Of a DNA stretch of 64,000 nt, positions 1 through 10,436 are shown piece by piece (position 1 is the first letter of the stretch; each line of letters begins with the position of its first letter). A program made the translations under genes and the position numbers. Location: assembly GCA_905147135.1 (NCBI GenBank), contig LR990060.1:7394001-7458000 (forward strand). The letters run 5' to 3'. The DNA comes from Blastobasis lacticolella (Eukaryota; Arthropoda; Insecta; Lepidoptera; Blastobasidae). The notes under the pieces were generated by a model, which was not told the DNA's origin, searched no databases, and saw only the letters and a program-made list of their open reading frames with translations.

Positions 1-59
1 AAAATTATGGTACTAAATAAAGCTAAGTTGTGCACCAAGGAACTTTTGCTATACAAAGC

Positions 60-350
60 ACATGTTCGTCCAAATAGGATGGGGCAATCCTCCCAATATA
101 GGCTAGTGCACCCCAATACCAGGTCCTTTCACTAACGTACGACCATCGCCAGCCTCTTTACCGCGTACGTGCAAGCTGTGGAGGACGGGATTCCAAAGCT
201 AGTTCTTTGCACTATAACTTGGGGTTCTTCAAAAGGCTTGTATACATGTATATCCAATACCGCACTGAATCAGCTCCCTTTAAGTTGCAGATGCCCTGGA
301 CGATGGTGGCTGCTTTCCACTAAATGGACTGTCTGATCTCATGCGTGCTT
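60..350 (+). mobile_element. LINE 3' fragment (CR1/Jockey type)
   Basis: This is a decayed 3' end of a non-LTR retrotransposon. Its translation resembles the C-terminal part of LINE polyproteins (a YKAHV-like start, then a cysteine-phenylalanine-rich end), broken by indels. The same segment occurs inverted at 8335-8612. It ends near a block matching the usual lepidopteran LINE tail. No intact frame remains. Confidence 0.65.
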
Positions 351-359
351 AGGCTAAGA

Positions 360-1260
360 AAAATAAATTTTACATACATAGTGTAATTCGGTAAGAATTA
401 ATTTAAATTTTGGGAGAAAGGTACAGCTATTTTATTTTATTCTGAAATAATTATATTACATATTATACTAAAATTAAATCAAAAGATTATGACATAATCC
501 CGTGTGGACTACTTTGACTTTCAAGATCAATAGCTAAATAACGAAAGTGTAAATCTAGAACAAAAGCCAAAATTAAAATTGGTTCAATAGGTTTTACGTG
601 AATAAGTAATGACGAAAAATTTTATAATAGCGTGATCCCGCGGGATTACGTTGTTAATAAAAGATTCAAAATAAAAAAGAAAAATGAAGTGAACTTCGAT
701 AATTAAAATTCTCTCTGGACTCTGAGTATTATATTTTAAATATAGCAAATTTCTACAAAACATCAGACATTTTAAATCTTATACACTTGTAAAAAAATCA
801 ATACAATGGGAGTAGCTGTGATTTTTATAGCGGAAATTGATTTAAATACTTAAAACTGTATAGGTTGTTCTACAATTCCTATTTCTGTTCTCAATAAATA
901 TTAACAACACTTATAAAAATGTTGTCACCGGTAACAAAACTGTTTTAAAAAAAATTTAATATATTAGTTAATTCACTGCACCAAATTAAAACAAAATTCA
1001 ACTTTCCAAATAAGTTACTTTTGTCTCATTTTCAACATAAATTACTTGGTAATAATCATGGTCACGAATAGACTTATCAATAATTTTTTCTTGCACATTA
1101 GTATAAATAAATACAAAAAAGGCACCGATAAGAAACTGCCACATAAAGCTACTCCGAGTAAACAATAGCAACGTGCATGAGGTAGGGATAGCGCTCAGAT
1201 AAATACCCCGGAGCCAGCAGTGCGACCGCAGTCTGTGTTTAGAACCCGCGTTGTGCATTT
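360..1260 (+). repeat. Unrecognised repeat U1, copy 1 (promoter side only)
   Basis: About 900 bp of A+T-rich DNA that is the reverse complement of 7490-8330, with many small indels, so the two are old inverted copies of one unit. Matching blocks include the stretch near 480-530 (GATTATGACATAATCCCG) and the promoter block near 1190-1240. The unit breaks off just after the promoter, so the small ORF seen in copy 2 is missing. On the minus strand near 1035-1075 is a piece reading RDHDYY, also found at the end of the copy 2 ORF region. Confidence 0.6.
1191..1240 (+). promoter_or_regulatory. Conserved TATA-type core promoter, U1 copy 1
   Basis: GCGCTCAGATAAATA is followed by CCCCGGAGCCAGCAG and a GCGACCGCAG block. 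The same order of blocks recurs on the minus strand at 7480-7530 and 28725-28775, where it precedes a small ORF. Here the TATA-like box has lost its first T, and nothing coding follows. Confidence 0.5.
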
Positions 1261-1404
1261 AGAAAAAGTTATTTTACCAGTAAACGTCAAATTTGTAACG
1301 GTTTAGAGTCTAGAGCAGTTAGATATAAGACGGTAATTTATTGTCTGTTATTGTACCTACTTATCTAAAAATAAAATAAAATAAAATTGTTGTTGAAGGT
1401 TTTA

Positions 1405-1560
1405 ATATAAATCAATTAAATCCTTGTCCGTTATTTGAAGCTTACTAGTTTGAGATAGGCCCCTATATGTTTTCCGTTTCCGCTTCGCCTTTCTTTTTCC
1501 ATTTATATCTCTGTCCCGCTCATCACCCCCGCTCGGCGATCCTTATCACATAAGATCCCA
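1405..1560 (+). repeat. DIRS-associated terminal repeat T, fragment
   Basis: About 155 bp nearly identical to 10437-10560 and to the reverse complement of 6300-6435. It contains GTTATTTGAAGCTTACTAG and a pyrimidine-rich stretch ending in CATCACCCCCGCTCGGCG. In the other copies it borders the DIRS-like element, so this is probably a stray or truncated end. Confidence 0.6.
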
Positions 1561-2209
1561 CTACATAAGTGTTAATTTAAAATAATATTTCTTGGTGAGT
1601 TCAATTTACAAATAAGATAAATCAGAATCGACTCGCCTTCATCTGGTAAGTGCTATTGGATTTTCTTTACTTTTTCGAGTAAATAAAATAAAATTATATT
1701 GTCGGGTATTCGTGCCTGATTTTATAATAATGGTTCAAAGACATTGCATTGTTTCTTGACGTGTAAATTAAGCATGTCAACATTTTTGTAAACCTGCTAC
1801 AATTAATAAATTTTAATTTATAATTTATAAACTTACCTACATATTAATTTTTTCTTTTTCGATACGTATATAGTCAATTGTCTTAGATATTCAAAATATA
1901 ATTTTTAATGGCGCTGCCGTTCGGTTTCTATTACTTGTGTATTTAATTTACAGCTCATTAATATAGTCCTTTCTTTTTTCATTGTATGGCACCTACCCAC
2001 ATTATTTTTATGGCAAACTGTCTTATTTGGGTATGGATGGATAAATCTAGCAATCCAATCAGTTATGGTGTGGTTGCGGGTGCTACAAAAGTTATGTTAC
2101 CTACTGATGATTTTTGTATTTAAAAGTTATTGAATATTACACAAATTACTGTGTAACGTATTTCTGTTAATTTAATTGTTCTTTAGAATAATAGACACAA
2201 AAAGAAGAA
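1561..2209. other. No recognisable gene
   Basis: A+T-rich sequence with many stop codons in all frames. No repeat or promoter that I can support. Confidence 0.5.
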
Positions 2210-2309
2210 CCTCAAATCGTCACCACAATCGTAGGTGCTATTCATAAACACCTCGCTGTGAATCTTCATAAACACTCTCTGTGTCCTTAAACTACGAGAC
2301 GCTCTTCAG

Positions 2310-2915
2310 TCTTGTTTGGAAGAGCTTCAAGATGACAACTTGAATAATGACAGTTTACGTGAAAAGATGATGGAGTTATTTTCTAAAGAGAATACTCCAA
2401 AGTATCCTCTGATTACTTCAATTAATTAGTGGGCACAGAGCGGAAACGGTACAGATGCGTCGCGATGGCATCATTAACAATGCTCGGCCCTTCGCAAGGT
2501 GCCACCATCTGACCAATGCCTATTTAATAGTTACTTGCCTGTTAACGTCAGTTCTTGAAAAAGCTGGAGTAGTAAAAAAGCTTTCGTGGTCAAGTCTACT
2601 AACACCGATTCTGCTTCGCAAGCTAGAGCTGTTAAGCCTTGAAGTCACCCCCCGCAGGGGTCGACTAGTGATGATGGACCCTCGCAGGGTACCAGCTGCG
2701 GATACTGCGCTCCAGTGCATTATCCTAATTACAGCCATTACAATCAACCCTCGCAGGGTTGTTGTAACAACCGACCCTCGCTGGGTTTTGGACATCATAA
2801 TTATAGTGCTCGCCGTCACACGGCGCATAGCACAAGAGGATTATTTCGCCAACGTGGTGGTCGTCACGGTCGGTCAGTCGGTCCCAGCAATGCCCATTAC
2901 CAGAACAAAGAGTAA
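2310..2915 (+). pseudogene. DIRS gag-like region (broken)
   Basis: In one frame the start reads as an acidic helix-like stretch (KMMELFSKENTP). After several stops, a low-complexity region near 2670-2915 carries repeated Pro-Ser-Gln-Gly units followed by a basic RQRGG/GRHGRS tail ending in a stop. Such disordered, basic Gag proteins are usual for DIRS elements. The PSQG units come from near-palindromic DNA repeats ACCCTCGCAGGGT. At 2950-3010 there is also a serine-rich run. Confidence 0.55.
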
Positions 2916-3179
2916 CGTGCCAGGACTGTGATTAATCAAATCCAGTACTAGTCGTAGTTCAGTGTCATCGAGTAGTTCTTCCTCGAGCTCAAGCTCGTCG
3001 AGCAATTACAGCAGAAAACGGGCCGCGCCGCCCGCAGAGACTAACTTGGTCAGCAAAAAAGTGAAAATATTGACTCGGAACTGTTCAGGGCGGGATGCTT
3101 ACAACAATTCCACAGGCAATGAAAAATCATAGGAGCACCGAATTTATTGTTGAAAATAATAATGTTATATCGCATACCT

Positions 3180-4400
3180 GTTCTCCAGGCCTCCTTTAAT
3201 CATGTCAAATCTGAAGGAAGGCCCATATCGCACATTCAGACTTATAAATATATCGAGTGTCCCGGGTTTCCTTCAACCAGGGGCTTGCTTATGCAAGATC
3301 GACCTGTCTCAGGCATATTTTCATTTACCAGTGGCCCCGGCTCACCGCCGGTTTCTACGCTTTGTCTTCAAATGTTGTTGTGTGTGTTGAATGACATGTC
3401 TCCCGTTCGGTCTCTGCGCAGCTCCGAAAGTTTTTGCTTCCATAACCAATTGGATGACATGAGTTCTGCGAGCTCAAGGCCTACGCATAATCGTTTACTT
3501 GGACGACTTCCTGGTCCACCAAGACAAGCAGACGTTACAGGAGCATGCTCAGTTACTGTTGCATAACCTGCAATATCTAGGATGGCAAATAAATTACGAT
3601 TCGATTGTTATTTCACAAAAAAGTCAAGCGTTTTTAGGAATATGCTGGAACCCTTGAACAAATCAGTAAGCTTTACAAAAAGACAAAATTGTGAACATCA
3701 CCAACAAAGTGTCCACAATGATAAAGACTTACAGAGTGTGATTGGCATGCTCAACCTTGCAAGTTTTGACGTCCCAAGAGGCAGATTGTGTTTCCGTGTT
3801 ACAAAATTCCATGCTGAAAACTTTCGGCAAGAAAAGCCTCCCGTCGGAGTGTAAGGCAAGTTATTATGATGGCTTCACAATTGCCATCAATCCTCAGCTA
3901 TCCACTATTCACCACCCAGGCACTTTCTCACGATAGATGCGTCAGATTTGGCTTGGGGGTTACAACTGTCAGTGTCCCCATATCGGGGCTGTGGACGGAA
4001 CAGGAAAAGCTATTGCATTGCAATGTGTAGGAGATGCTTGCGGTAGTTAAAGTATTAGAAACTTACGATCCGATGTTGAGTGAGACGACAATGCTTGTGT
4101 AATGCGACAAGCGAAGGGTAGTTTTATATATTCGCAACAAAGGCGGGACAAAGTCCCCACCCTTAATGGACATAACTGTCAGGCTATTTAAATTACACTT
4201 GCATCAAATAGGGGTACATACCCGAAATATACAATGATCATGCCGATTACTTGTTCCGGCACCGTTCGCCACCGGAATGGCATCTCCTTCCACAAGCAAT
4301 CCAGAAAATATTTTTGAAGTTCGGGTCACCAGTGATAGACTAGTTCGCGTCAGAACATGCTCACGTGATTGCCAAATTACGTATCTCTAGACTTGAACGA
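3180..4400 (+). pseudogene. DIRS reverse transcriptase/RNase H (broken)
   Basis: This encoded the polymerase that copies element RNA into DNA. Visible motifs are [16 protein letters not shown] (RT motif A region, near 3290-3345), a downstream PFGLCAAPKVF block in another frame, and the catalytic box YLDDFL at 3496-3513. An [11 protein letters not shown] block near 3925-3955 matches the RNase H of DIRS elements. Near 4330-4350 comes a segment reading VID-FASEHAH, also typical of DIRS. At least four frame changes or stops separate these parts, so no functional protein can be made. Confidence 0.8.
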
Positions 4401-4639
4401 CACAAGCTATGTTCAGCGATGCATTCTCCCGTCTGTGGGCGTACAATGTAGCATGGGTCTTTCCGCCGCCGCCACCAAGGTTCTATCACATCTGAACTCG
4501 GCGCGAGTAGTATACGCAGCCTAATAGACACAGCGACCAACCTTCCTCTATACAGAGTTCAGCTAACGTTCACTCTGGAGGTCTAGAAATGTGGGGGCGG
4601 TCAAAGAGTTTGACAGATTGAAACTAAAATCAGAAAAAG

Positions 4640-5481
4640 TTGTTGCCGGCATCTTGGCGTGCATCTACAGGCAAGACTTACCATGTAGCATGGAAAATAT
4701 GGCTTAGTTGGGCTACGAAATCTTCAGTGGACCCGCTAATTCTAACCGAACCTATCCTAGTTCTTTTTTTCGCTGTCTTACACCTTCACCACGGATTGTC
4801 TTATTACGCAATACTTTTGCAGAAGTCTGCAGTGGCTACTTTATGTAATGCAGAAAGTACGGAGTCCTTGAGTTCCCACACTCTCGTCAAACACATATTG
4901 AAATCAATTGCCTTAATGAAACCTATACTTCGGAAGCAACCAATTTGTACTTCGGAAGTAACCAGTGTGTACCTACATACTTAAGCGAAAAAGCACCTTA
5001 TGAAAACAGACTATTTTTTGTCTCTAAATATACGGCTACATTATTACTTTCATGCTCTGGCAGACGTGTCCACGATTTAACGTTATTGGCCGTTGATTCA
5101 GATCATCTCATTCAAGATAACAGCGTAATGTTATGGCAAATATTTGGTTCGAAAACCGACAACGCTAACTACAGACAGTCAGGCTGGAAATTTTATACAA
5201 TTCCTGTTAATAAAAATTTGGACCCTGTATTTTGGACAAACCACTTAGTGAACCTTGCTATAGACAGGCGCAGGACCGCTAAATCTAAATGTCAATTTAT
5301 AACTACCAGGGGTCACCCTAAAGGAGTTTCACGTACAGCAATAGCCTCTCGAAGAATTGGTCGGATAATGTCCCAGTCGACGAGATATTGTCTCGTGGTA
5401 ACTGGAGGTCGGGTTATACTCTTGCCCTTTCTACCGACGGGAGATAATGCAAACTCCTGCTGTTACAAACTTGTTTGTTAG
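4640..5481 (+). pseudogene. DIRS tyrosine recombinase, copy 1 (frameshifted)
   Basis: This is a phage-integrase-type recombinase that would insert circular element DNA. The N-terminal SAM-like part begins SWRASTGKTYHVAWKIWLSW. A frameshift near 4975 separates it from the catalytic part, where SCSGRRVHDLTLLA holds the first catalytic Arg. A second frameshift near 5370-5420 moves the terminal box, with its FYRREI tyrosine segment, into another frame. The same domain in the same state of decay is read on minus at 14310-15150. Confidence 0.8.
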
Positions 5482-5810
5482 TTATTTTTATTGTGTATAT
5501 AAAATTATGTTTATTGTATAGAATTATGTTTATCCATAGTTTAATAACAATATATTTATAGTATTATCTTTATATATTTATTTATGATGACATGAGTAAG
5601 CACATCTTTTAGTTTTTTCTCTTATTTGCTCTTGAACTACTATGAGATACTGTGATAACTTACCTCTTCCCAAATGTTGTCTGGAAGAGATCGCTTAAAG
5701 CGATAAGGCCGCCTTTGCGCGCATATAAATTATTTTTCTTATTTCTTGTTATGTATAATTTTTTGTGTGTGCCATAAAGAGTTTTTACTTTACTTACTTG
5801 TTTAACCCAG
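5482..5810 (+). mobile_element. Short LINE-type 3' tail inserted in DIRS copy 1
   Basis: This stretch is absent from the otherwise matching inverted copy, where recombinase sequence runs almost straight into the distal repeat near 14310. It ends with CGATAAGGCCGCCTTTG and then CATAAAGAGTTTTTACTTTACTT, a common 3' tail of lepidopteran LINEs. It is probably a 5'-truncated insertion; boundaries are approximate. Confidence 0.5.
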
Positions 5811-6490
5811 TTAATTAAGGGAATTAAGAAGTAAATATCAAATTATTTTTATGTTCCATTGAATGTTTTACTTCATTTTGGAATTATTAACTAACTAACA
5901 TTGAATTATTTGCCTGATCCTATTTGAAAATAATATGCCCATCACCCTTATAAGTTAAGTATACTTAATCAATTTATTCCATACAAAGTTTATAACCTCA
6001 TGTTTACTTACCTATGGAATCCAAAGCATTTTACATACCTATTCGTAATCTAGTTATCTCTATACTTACACACCTACAGTTCACCTATATATATTTAGGT
6101 ACTAAACCTTCACCTTGGCGTCCCCACCACCAGGCGATAACAAACACGTCTCAAACTATTAAGCTTCAAATAACGGTCAAGGATTTAATAACGGTGTTTT
6201 ACCTGAAAATAAAACACATATTAAGCTTACAATTTAAATTCTACCTGGTGTTTTCGACACAATGAAGCAAACCGACCGCGGACCGCGGTTCCTCAGACCG
6301 GTCGCGGCTGCCTGGTGGGGATCGACGAGCGGGGGTGATGAGCGGGAGGAAGATATAAATGGAAAGAGAAAGGCAAAGGGGAAGCGGAAGCGGAAAACAG
6401 ATAGGGGCCTATCTCAAACTAGTAAGCTTCAAATAAGGTAAGTATTTAATATGTGTTTTTTTTTTCAGGTAAAACACCGTTATTTTATTG
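5811..6490 (+). repeat. DIRS distal region and terminal repeats, copy 1
   Basis: This region is the reverse complement of 14190-14310, 11907-12260 and 10437-10638 taken in that order, which shows how the second copy was split by insertions. It holds two versions of a motif with AAGCTTCAAATAA and CAGGTAAAACACCG, one near 6150-6215 and one near 6425-6480. No ORF of interest. Confidence 0.65.
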
Positions 6491-6974
6491 AAACAGCACA
6501 AATATGTAACAAAAAAACATAATTCCCTATTTAATTATGTAAAATATTTTAAAATATCAATATTTCATTTCATTTTGAATAAAATGAACGAAATAATAAT
6601 TTTAATCATAATTTCAATGATTTTAAATAATTTACAATTTGGGTTATTTTTTATAGTAGCAACCCATTTGTTTACATTTTTGATCTTTAATTCGATCTTA
6701 TACCTTAGAGGTACACCAACTACAGAACACATTTGTAAAAGTTTAAATTCCAATAATAAAAATGTACATGAACTGTAAAAAGTAAAATGCTTTATTAGGA
6801 ATTTTGAGAGAAGTAGGTACCTATACTATTTATAATACTAGAAAAACCTTTTTCAAACTTATCTTAACAAATCCATGTAGCGGGAGTAGCTACCAATTTT
6901 ATGTTACACATTGGTTTAGCTTGTTACAAACTCTATGGACAAATTACAGTCTTCTTATTTTCAATATAAATCAG
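6491..6974. other. A+T-rich spacer
   Basis: Very A+T-rich. A 96-codon frame at 6488-6778 is explained by composition (Ile, Asn, Phe, Lys) and has no recognisable motif. Around 6900-6974 the sequence begins to resemble 1010-1080 on the same strand. Confidence 0.5.
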
Positions 6975-7146
6975 TGACTTAACAATAATCATGGTCACGG
7001 ACAGCCATTATTAATATTATCTGTTTTTCAAAGTTTTTGAGTACTGCATCCATTGGTTCAGGTTGAGCTCGCTCGGCGCCGCCATCGTCTCCACTTGGGC
7101 TTCCATTTGGTAAGATGTTGAGACGGTGAAACTTACAATGAAGCTC

Positions 7147-7404
7147 CTACATGTCAGAAGCTGAAGGTAATAGCTTTGAAGCTCTCATTGCAGTGACACT
7201 GTTGCGTTTGGCGATCTGTTTGGTTATACCGCCAAAATGCTGCCCTCGCTTTATGCCGATTGCACGACCGTTACGAAAACCACCAACTCCTACTGCTGTG
7301 TCGCTTCCACTGACAGGTCTTCTCTCACAAGAAAAACTTCCAGCTCCACCACTGCTGCTTTTCTTGTTGGCTGTCTTCTTTGTCGTATCTGTACGGCCAA
7401 CCAT
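7147..7404 (-). CDS. Small basic protein of unknown family, U1 copy 2
   Basis: I do not recognise this gene. An 85-residue frame starts at an ATG about 80 nt downstream of a conserved promoter. It begins MVGRTDTTKKTANKKSSSGG, a Lys/Ser/Gly-rich basic segment, and continues with a glycine-rich FRNGRAIGIKRG block. After its stop, another frame (about 7100 down to 6985) is acidic and ends RDHDYC-stop, so the original protein may have been longer and is frameshifted or spliced; a GTAAGT-like site lies just after the stop. Copy 3 (28630 and below) shares the start and the FRNGR block and reads on into a segment ISSDTSDIITWLNN. A histone-fold origin is possible but only weakly suggested. Confidence 0.4.
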   Translation of the reverse strand: MVGRTDTTKKTANKKSSSGGAGSFSCERRPVSGSDTAVGVGGFRNGRAIGIKRGQHFGGITKQIAKRNSVTAMRASKLLPSASDM

Positions 7405-7479
7405 CTTGCACTCAACAAAATTTATAATAAAACTTACAACAGCAAGCAGCAATTCGCTGCACACATGATCAATGCTAAG

Positions 7480-7530
7480 CACTGACTGCGGTCGCGCTGC
7501 CGGCTCCGGGGTATTTATATGAGCGCTATC
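7480..7530 (-). promoter_or_regulatory. TATA box and possible initiator of U1 copy 2
   Basis: On the minus strand GCGCTCATATAAATACC (TATAAATA at 7519-7512) is followed by a TCAGTG initiator-like motif at 7485-7480, about 36 nt away. The ATG of the small ORF comes about 80 nt later. The block is conserved in two other copies whose coding parts are lost or broken. Confidence 0.6.
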
Positions 7531-8330
7531 CCCACCTCTGCAAGTTGCTATTGTTTACACGGCGTAGCTTAACTGCACGGCGTGGCAGTTTCTTATCAGT
7601 GGTATTTTCTTATCAGTATTATTTTTAAAGTCTATTAGTACCAAGTAATTGATGTTGAAAATTAGAAATCAGCAATTTATCCCTTGAAAGTGTTTTATTA
7701 GGAACCTTCAAATTAGTTTTATTCTATGTGCAGTAAAAGAGACACTAACTAAGATTTTAGGAATAGTTAAAAAGTTTTAAAAATTTTATAAGTTTTGAAA
7801 AAATCAATAATTTTACGAACAACAATGAGAATTGTAAAACAAAGTAAGCAGTTTTAAGTATACATCGATTTCTAATATAAAATTCATAGCTACTCCTATT
7901 GCATTAATTTGTTTAAATAAGATTTAAAATGATAATATTCTGTAGAAATTCGCTAGTATTTAGAGACACATCAATTTTTTTTATTTTGAACCGATTATTA
8001 ATATCATAATCCCACAGGATCACGCTACCATCGAATTTAACGCGGTTACTTCGTTGCATGAATACTTCTTCACGCAAACTTATTGAAACAATTGTGATTT
8101 TGAAATTTGTCAATATTTTGGCATATGTCCTTGATTAACAATTAAGTTTTCTAGCTATTGATTTTGAAATTCAGAGTAGTCCCTACGGGATTACGTCATA
8201 ATCTTTAATTAAATTTTTACAGAGCTATAGCGTATGTCTGTAGCGTAATTATGTCAGAATAACATAAAAATGCTATACTTTTCTCCCGAAAATAAAGAAA
8301 ATCTCACCGAATCTCGCTATTTATGTAAAA
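7531..8330 (-). repeat. U1 repeat, copy 2, upstream part
   Basis: Reverse complement of 360-1190, including the GATTATGACGTAATCCCG block near 8190. It lies upstream of the small-ORF promoter. A+T-rich, no ORF of note. Confidence 0.6.
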
Positions 8331-8334
8331 AAAA

Positions 8335-8612
8335 CTTAAATAGCCTAGGGAACTTAATGGAAAGTGGCCACTGTCGTCCAGGGCATCTGCAACTTAAAAG
8401 GAGCTGATGCAGTGTAGCATTTGATGTACACGTAGGAAAGCCTTTTGAAGAACCCCAAGTTACAGTGCAAAGGAAAGACTTCGGAAGAGTGGGTGCTAAA
8501 TGGCTGGCGTTGCTCGTACGTTCGTAGAAGGACCCGGTATTGGGGTGCACATGCCCATATTATGTGGGAGGAGTGCCGCAAACCATGGGATCGGACATGT
8601 GCTTTGTATATC
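8335..8612 (-). mobile_element. LINE 3' fragment, inverted partner of 60-350
   Basis: On the minus strand a broken translation begins YKAHVRSHGLRHSSHIIWA, which corresponds to the KAQVRPHMEYCSHLWA region of LINE reverse-transcriptase C-termini. It then runs into an FPLHCN-GFFKR segment and TWTTVATFH. It is oriented opposite to the 60-350 copy, so the LINE tail and the U1 repeat were copied together. Confidence 0.65.
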
Positions 8613-9726
8613 AAAAGTTGATTGATTTATTTATTTAACATTTTATTGTGCACAATAAAAGCTGTACAATATTGACTTTTATAAGAACTATCTTACAGAC
8701 AAGACCTACGAAAGAGACAGGGCAAAATCAGAAAGGCAGTCCGAGTGCGGCGGGATGGGTTTATTCTTTGGTGTGAAGCACAACATAGCTTAAATTAGTA
8801 GGTACCTACCCCAAGTTTTTTGAAGCCAATTTAGCTTTACACCAGTCGAAATGGCGAAAGTATGAGGGATCCTTATTGTATTACGTCAACTTAAAATTAA
8901 ACAGAAATCTAAAATTGTGAAGGTAGTTACCGACCAGAATAATTGTATTATTAAACCATTATCTATTTTCTAAACACAAGCCATTTCTTATCCAATCCTG
9001 CAGGATTCCCTTTTATTCGCATTGTATTCCTTTATTGTGAAACTAAGATAACAACAACAAAGACTACCAATTATGCAATTGTACTTCTTAAAACTAGAAT
9101 TTACCATTAATCCTTTCTTTTATTTGTATCAGCATATGCAGATTTGGACAGATAAGAAGTGATTTGTAAATTTTGGAACAAAAGGCAACCAGGTAGCTCC
9201 GGACCCTATATTCTTAAAATGGTTTCATTCACGCGGTTGAAGCAGGTAAGGCCCTCTTTAGGCATTGGCACAACTTGAATACGTTTTTTGAATGTATAAT
9301 ATAAGAAGCCACCGCGATGTGTGTTCCAAACAGATGTGTTTTTCCGCATCCTACATGATAAATTCTATCCAGCCGACGTGCAAATAGACCAATCGAGTGC
9401 GAGTACACCAGTAACAGGTTACAGGAGCAGATACATAAACCCTGCCTCATCAGATCAGAATGCCTACCCCTAAATCCTACTAATTACCCAATCTACCTAT
9501 CATAACAATATTTTTAGAACCCCGTCTAAATTGTAGAAACGAGAACCTAACCATAAGATCAACCTAGACTAAAGATCTGCGAGGGCACACACACACACCA
9601 TAGTAAAGAATCAGAAGTAGATGATGCTCATATCACCTTAAGTTGACATAACCTAAATTCTAAATCCCATAGTACCTACTGACAGCTGAGTAACAAAATA
9701 TAAAAAACAGACTCATCATCTAATAA
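8613..9726. repeat. Repeat R (8860-9200, minus) and unexplained flanks
   Basis: The reverse complement of 8860-9200 matches 28980-29260. Shared blocks are AATTTACAAATC, ATTTGATAAGAAATGGCT-like sequence and TTCTGGTCGGTAACTAC. In both places it lies near a U1 promoter copy, so it is probably part of the same larger unit. The rest (8640-8860 and 9200-9726) holds a GATTTATTTATTTAACATTTTATTG block and a short (CA)n run near 9590, and nothing coding I can support. Confidence 0.45.
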
Positions 9727-10203
9727 ACTTTAAGTCCGAAGTTGATTTTGTTAGTTCGTAATATTCGCAGTTTTGATGTAAAATGCAAAAATATCATCCA
9801 AAAGCTGCTGTTAGGTGCAGAACATTATGTAGAAGTTGGCAACGTTGTGGATTCAAGTCAAAAAGTTTATTCCCTTATAAGATGTTTTTCTCATAAGTAC
9901 AAACTCGATAAAATACCGTTTGTGTTGTTATTTTAAATATTTATTGAAAAAGGCCACAACTACGTGTTAGCACATATTAATCATATACTTACTCAGGTCT
10001 CTATAGTTGGAAATGAAATTAAAGATAAAAAATGTAAACACACAACAGCTGTCAATGTCAAAGAGACTATCCAGGGGTATAAAACCTTTGGTTTGGCTTT
10101 TCAGTATGCTTTACAATTTATGGTAAACCTTCGAAATCGGAACAAATCGATTTACCCCCATTTATTCAATTTATTAAAAAGCAATAAGTATCTCGGAAAC
10201 TAA
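9727..10203 (+). pseudogene. Unrecognised 159-codon frame with one internal stop
   Basis: One frame stays open from 9727 to 10203 except for a TAA at 9934-9936. The composition is protein-like, with regularly spaced hydrophobic residues (e.g. HINHILTQVSIVGNEIKDKK) and few of the Asn/Ile/Lys runs expected of random A+T-rich DNA. No conventional ATG opens the first half. It lies between the U1/R repeats and DIRS copy 2, so it may be the remnant of another gene of a mobile or viral unit. I do not know the family. Confidence 0.4.
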
Positions 10204-10436
10204 CACTAGAGAGTCCAAGAACACTAGTTAGAAAAGTCTAATATTAGAAAGAAGTAGCCGCCATTTTGAATCTTACAATATTTTATGTATTATTATTTAA
10301 GAAATTAATCAAATAATGTCTCGGCGTCGGTCAATACCTTACTTTACAAGCCTTTGCAACAATGAACTGTTAAAATGAACCAAATGTTTAGAATTTCTTA
10401 CCATTACCAGTGGCATAAATGAAAATACCCATATTA

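Larger units (their letters stand above)
2210..5481 (+). mobile_element. DIRS-like tyrosine-recombinase retrotransposon, copy 1 (decayed)
   Basis: The order is gag-like region, reverse transcriptase with RNase H, then tyrosine recombinase in place of a DDE integrase; this order defines the DIRS group. All three parts are broken by stops and frameshifts. A second, inverted copy at 10437-15150 shares the recombinase and the distal repeats. DIRS elements integrate through a circular DNA and usually leave no target duplication; none was sought at the uncertain left edge. Confidence 0.8.

Noticed and set aside
998..1258. 86-residue minus frame as a gene
   Set aside because: It runs antisense through the U1 promoter block; only the RDHDYY part matches anything.
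6488..6778. Membrane-protein-like 96-residue frame
   Set aside because: Hydrophobicity comes from extreme A+T content (Ile, Phe, Asn, Lys); overlaps an equal-length antisense frame.
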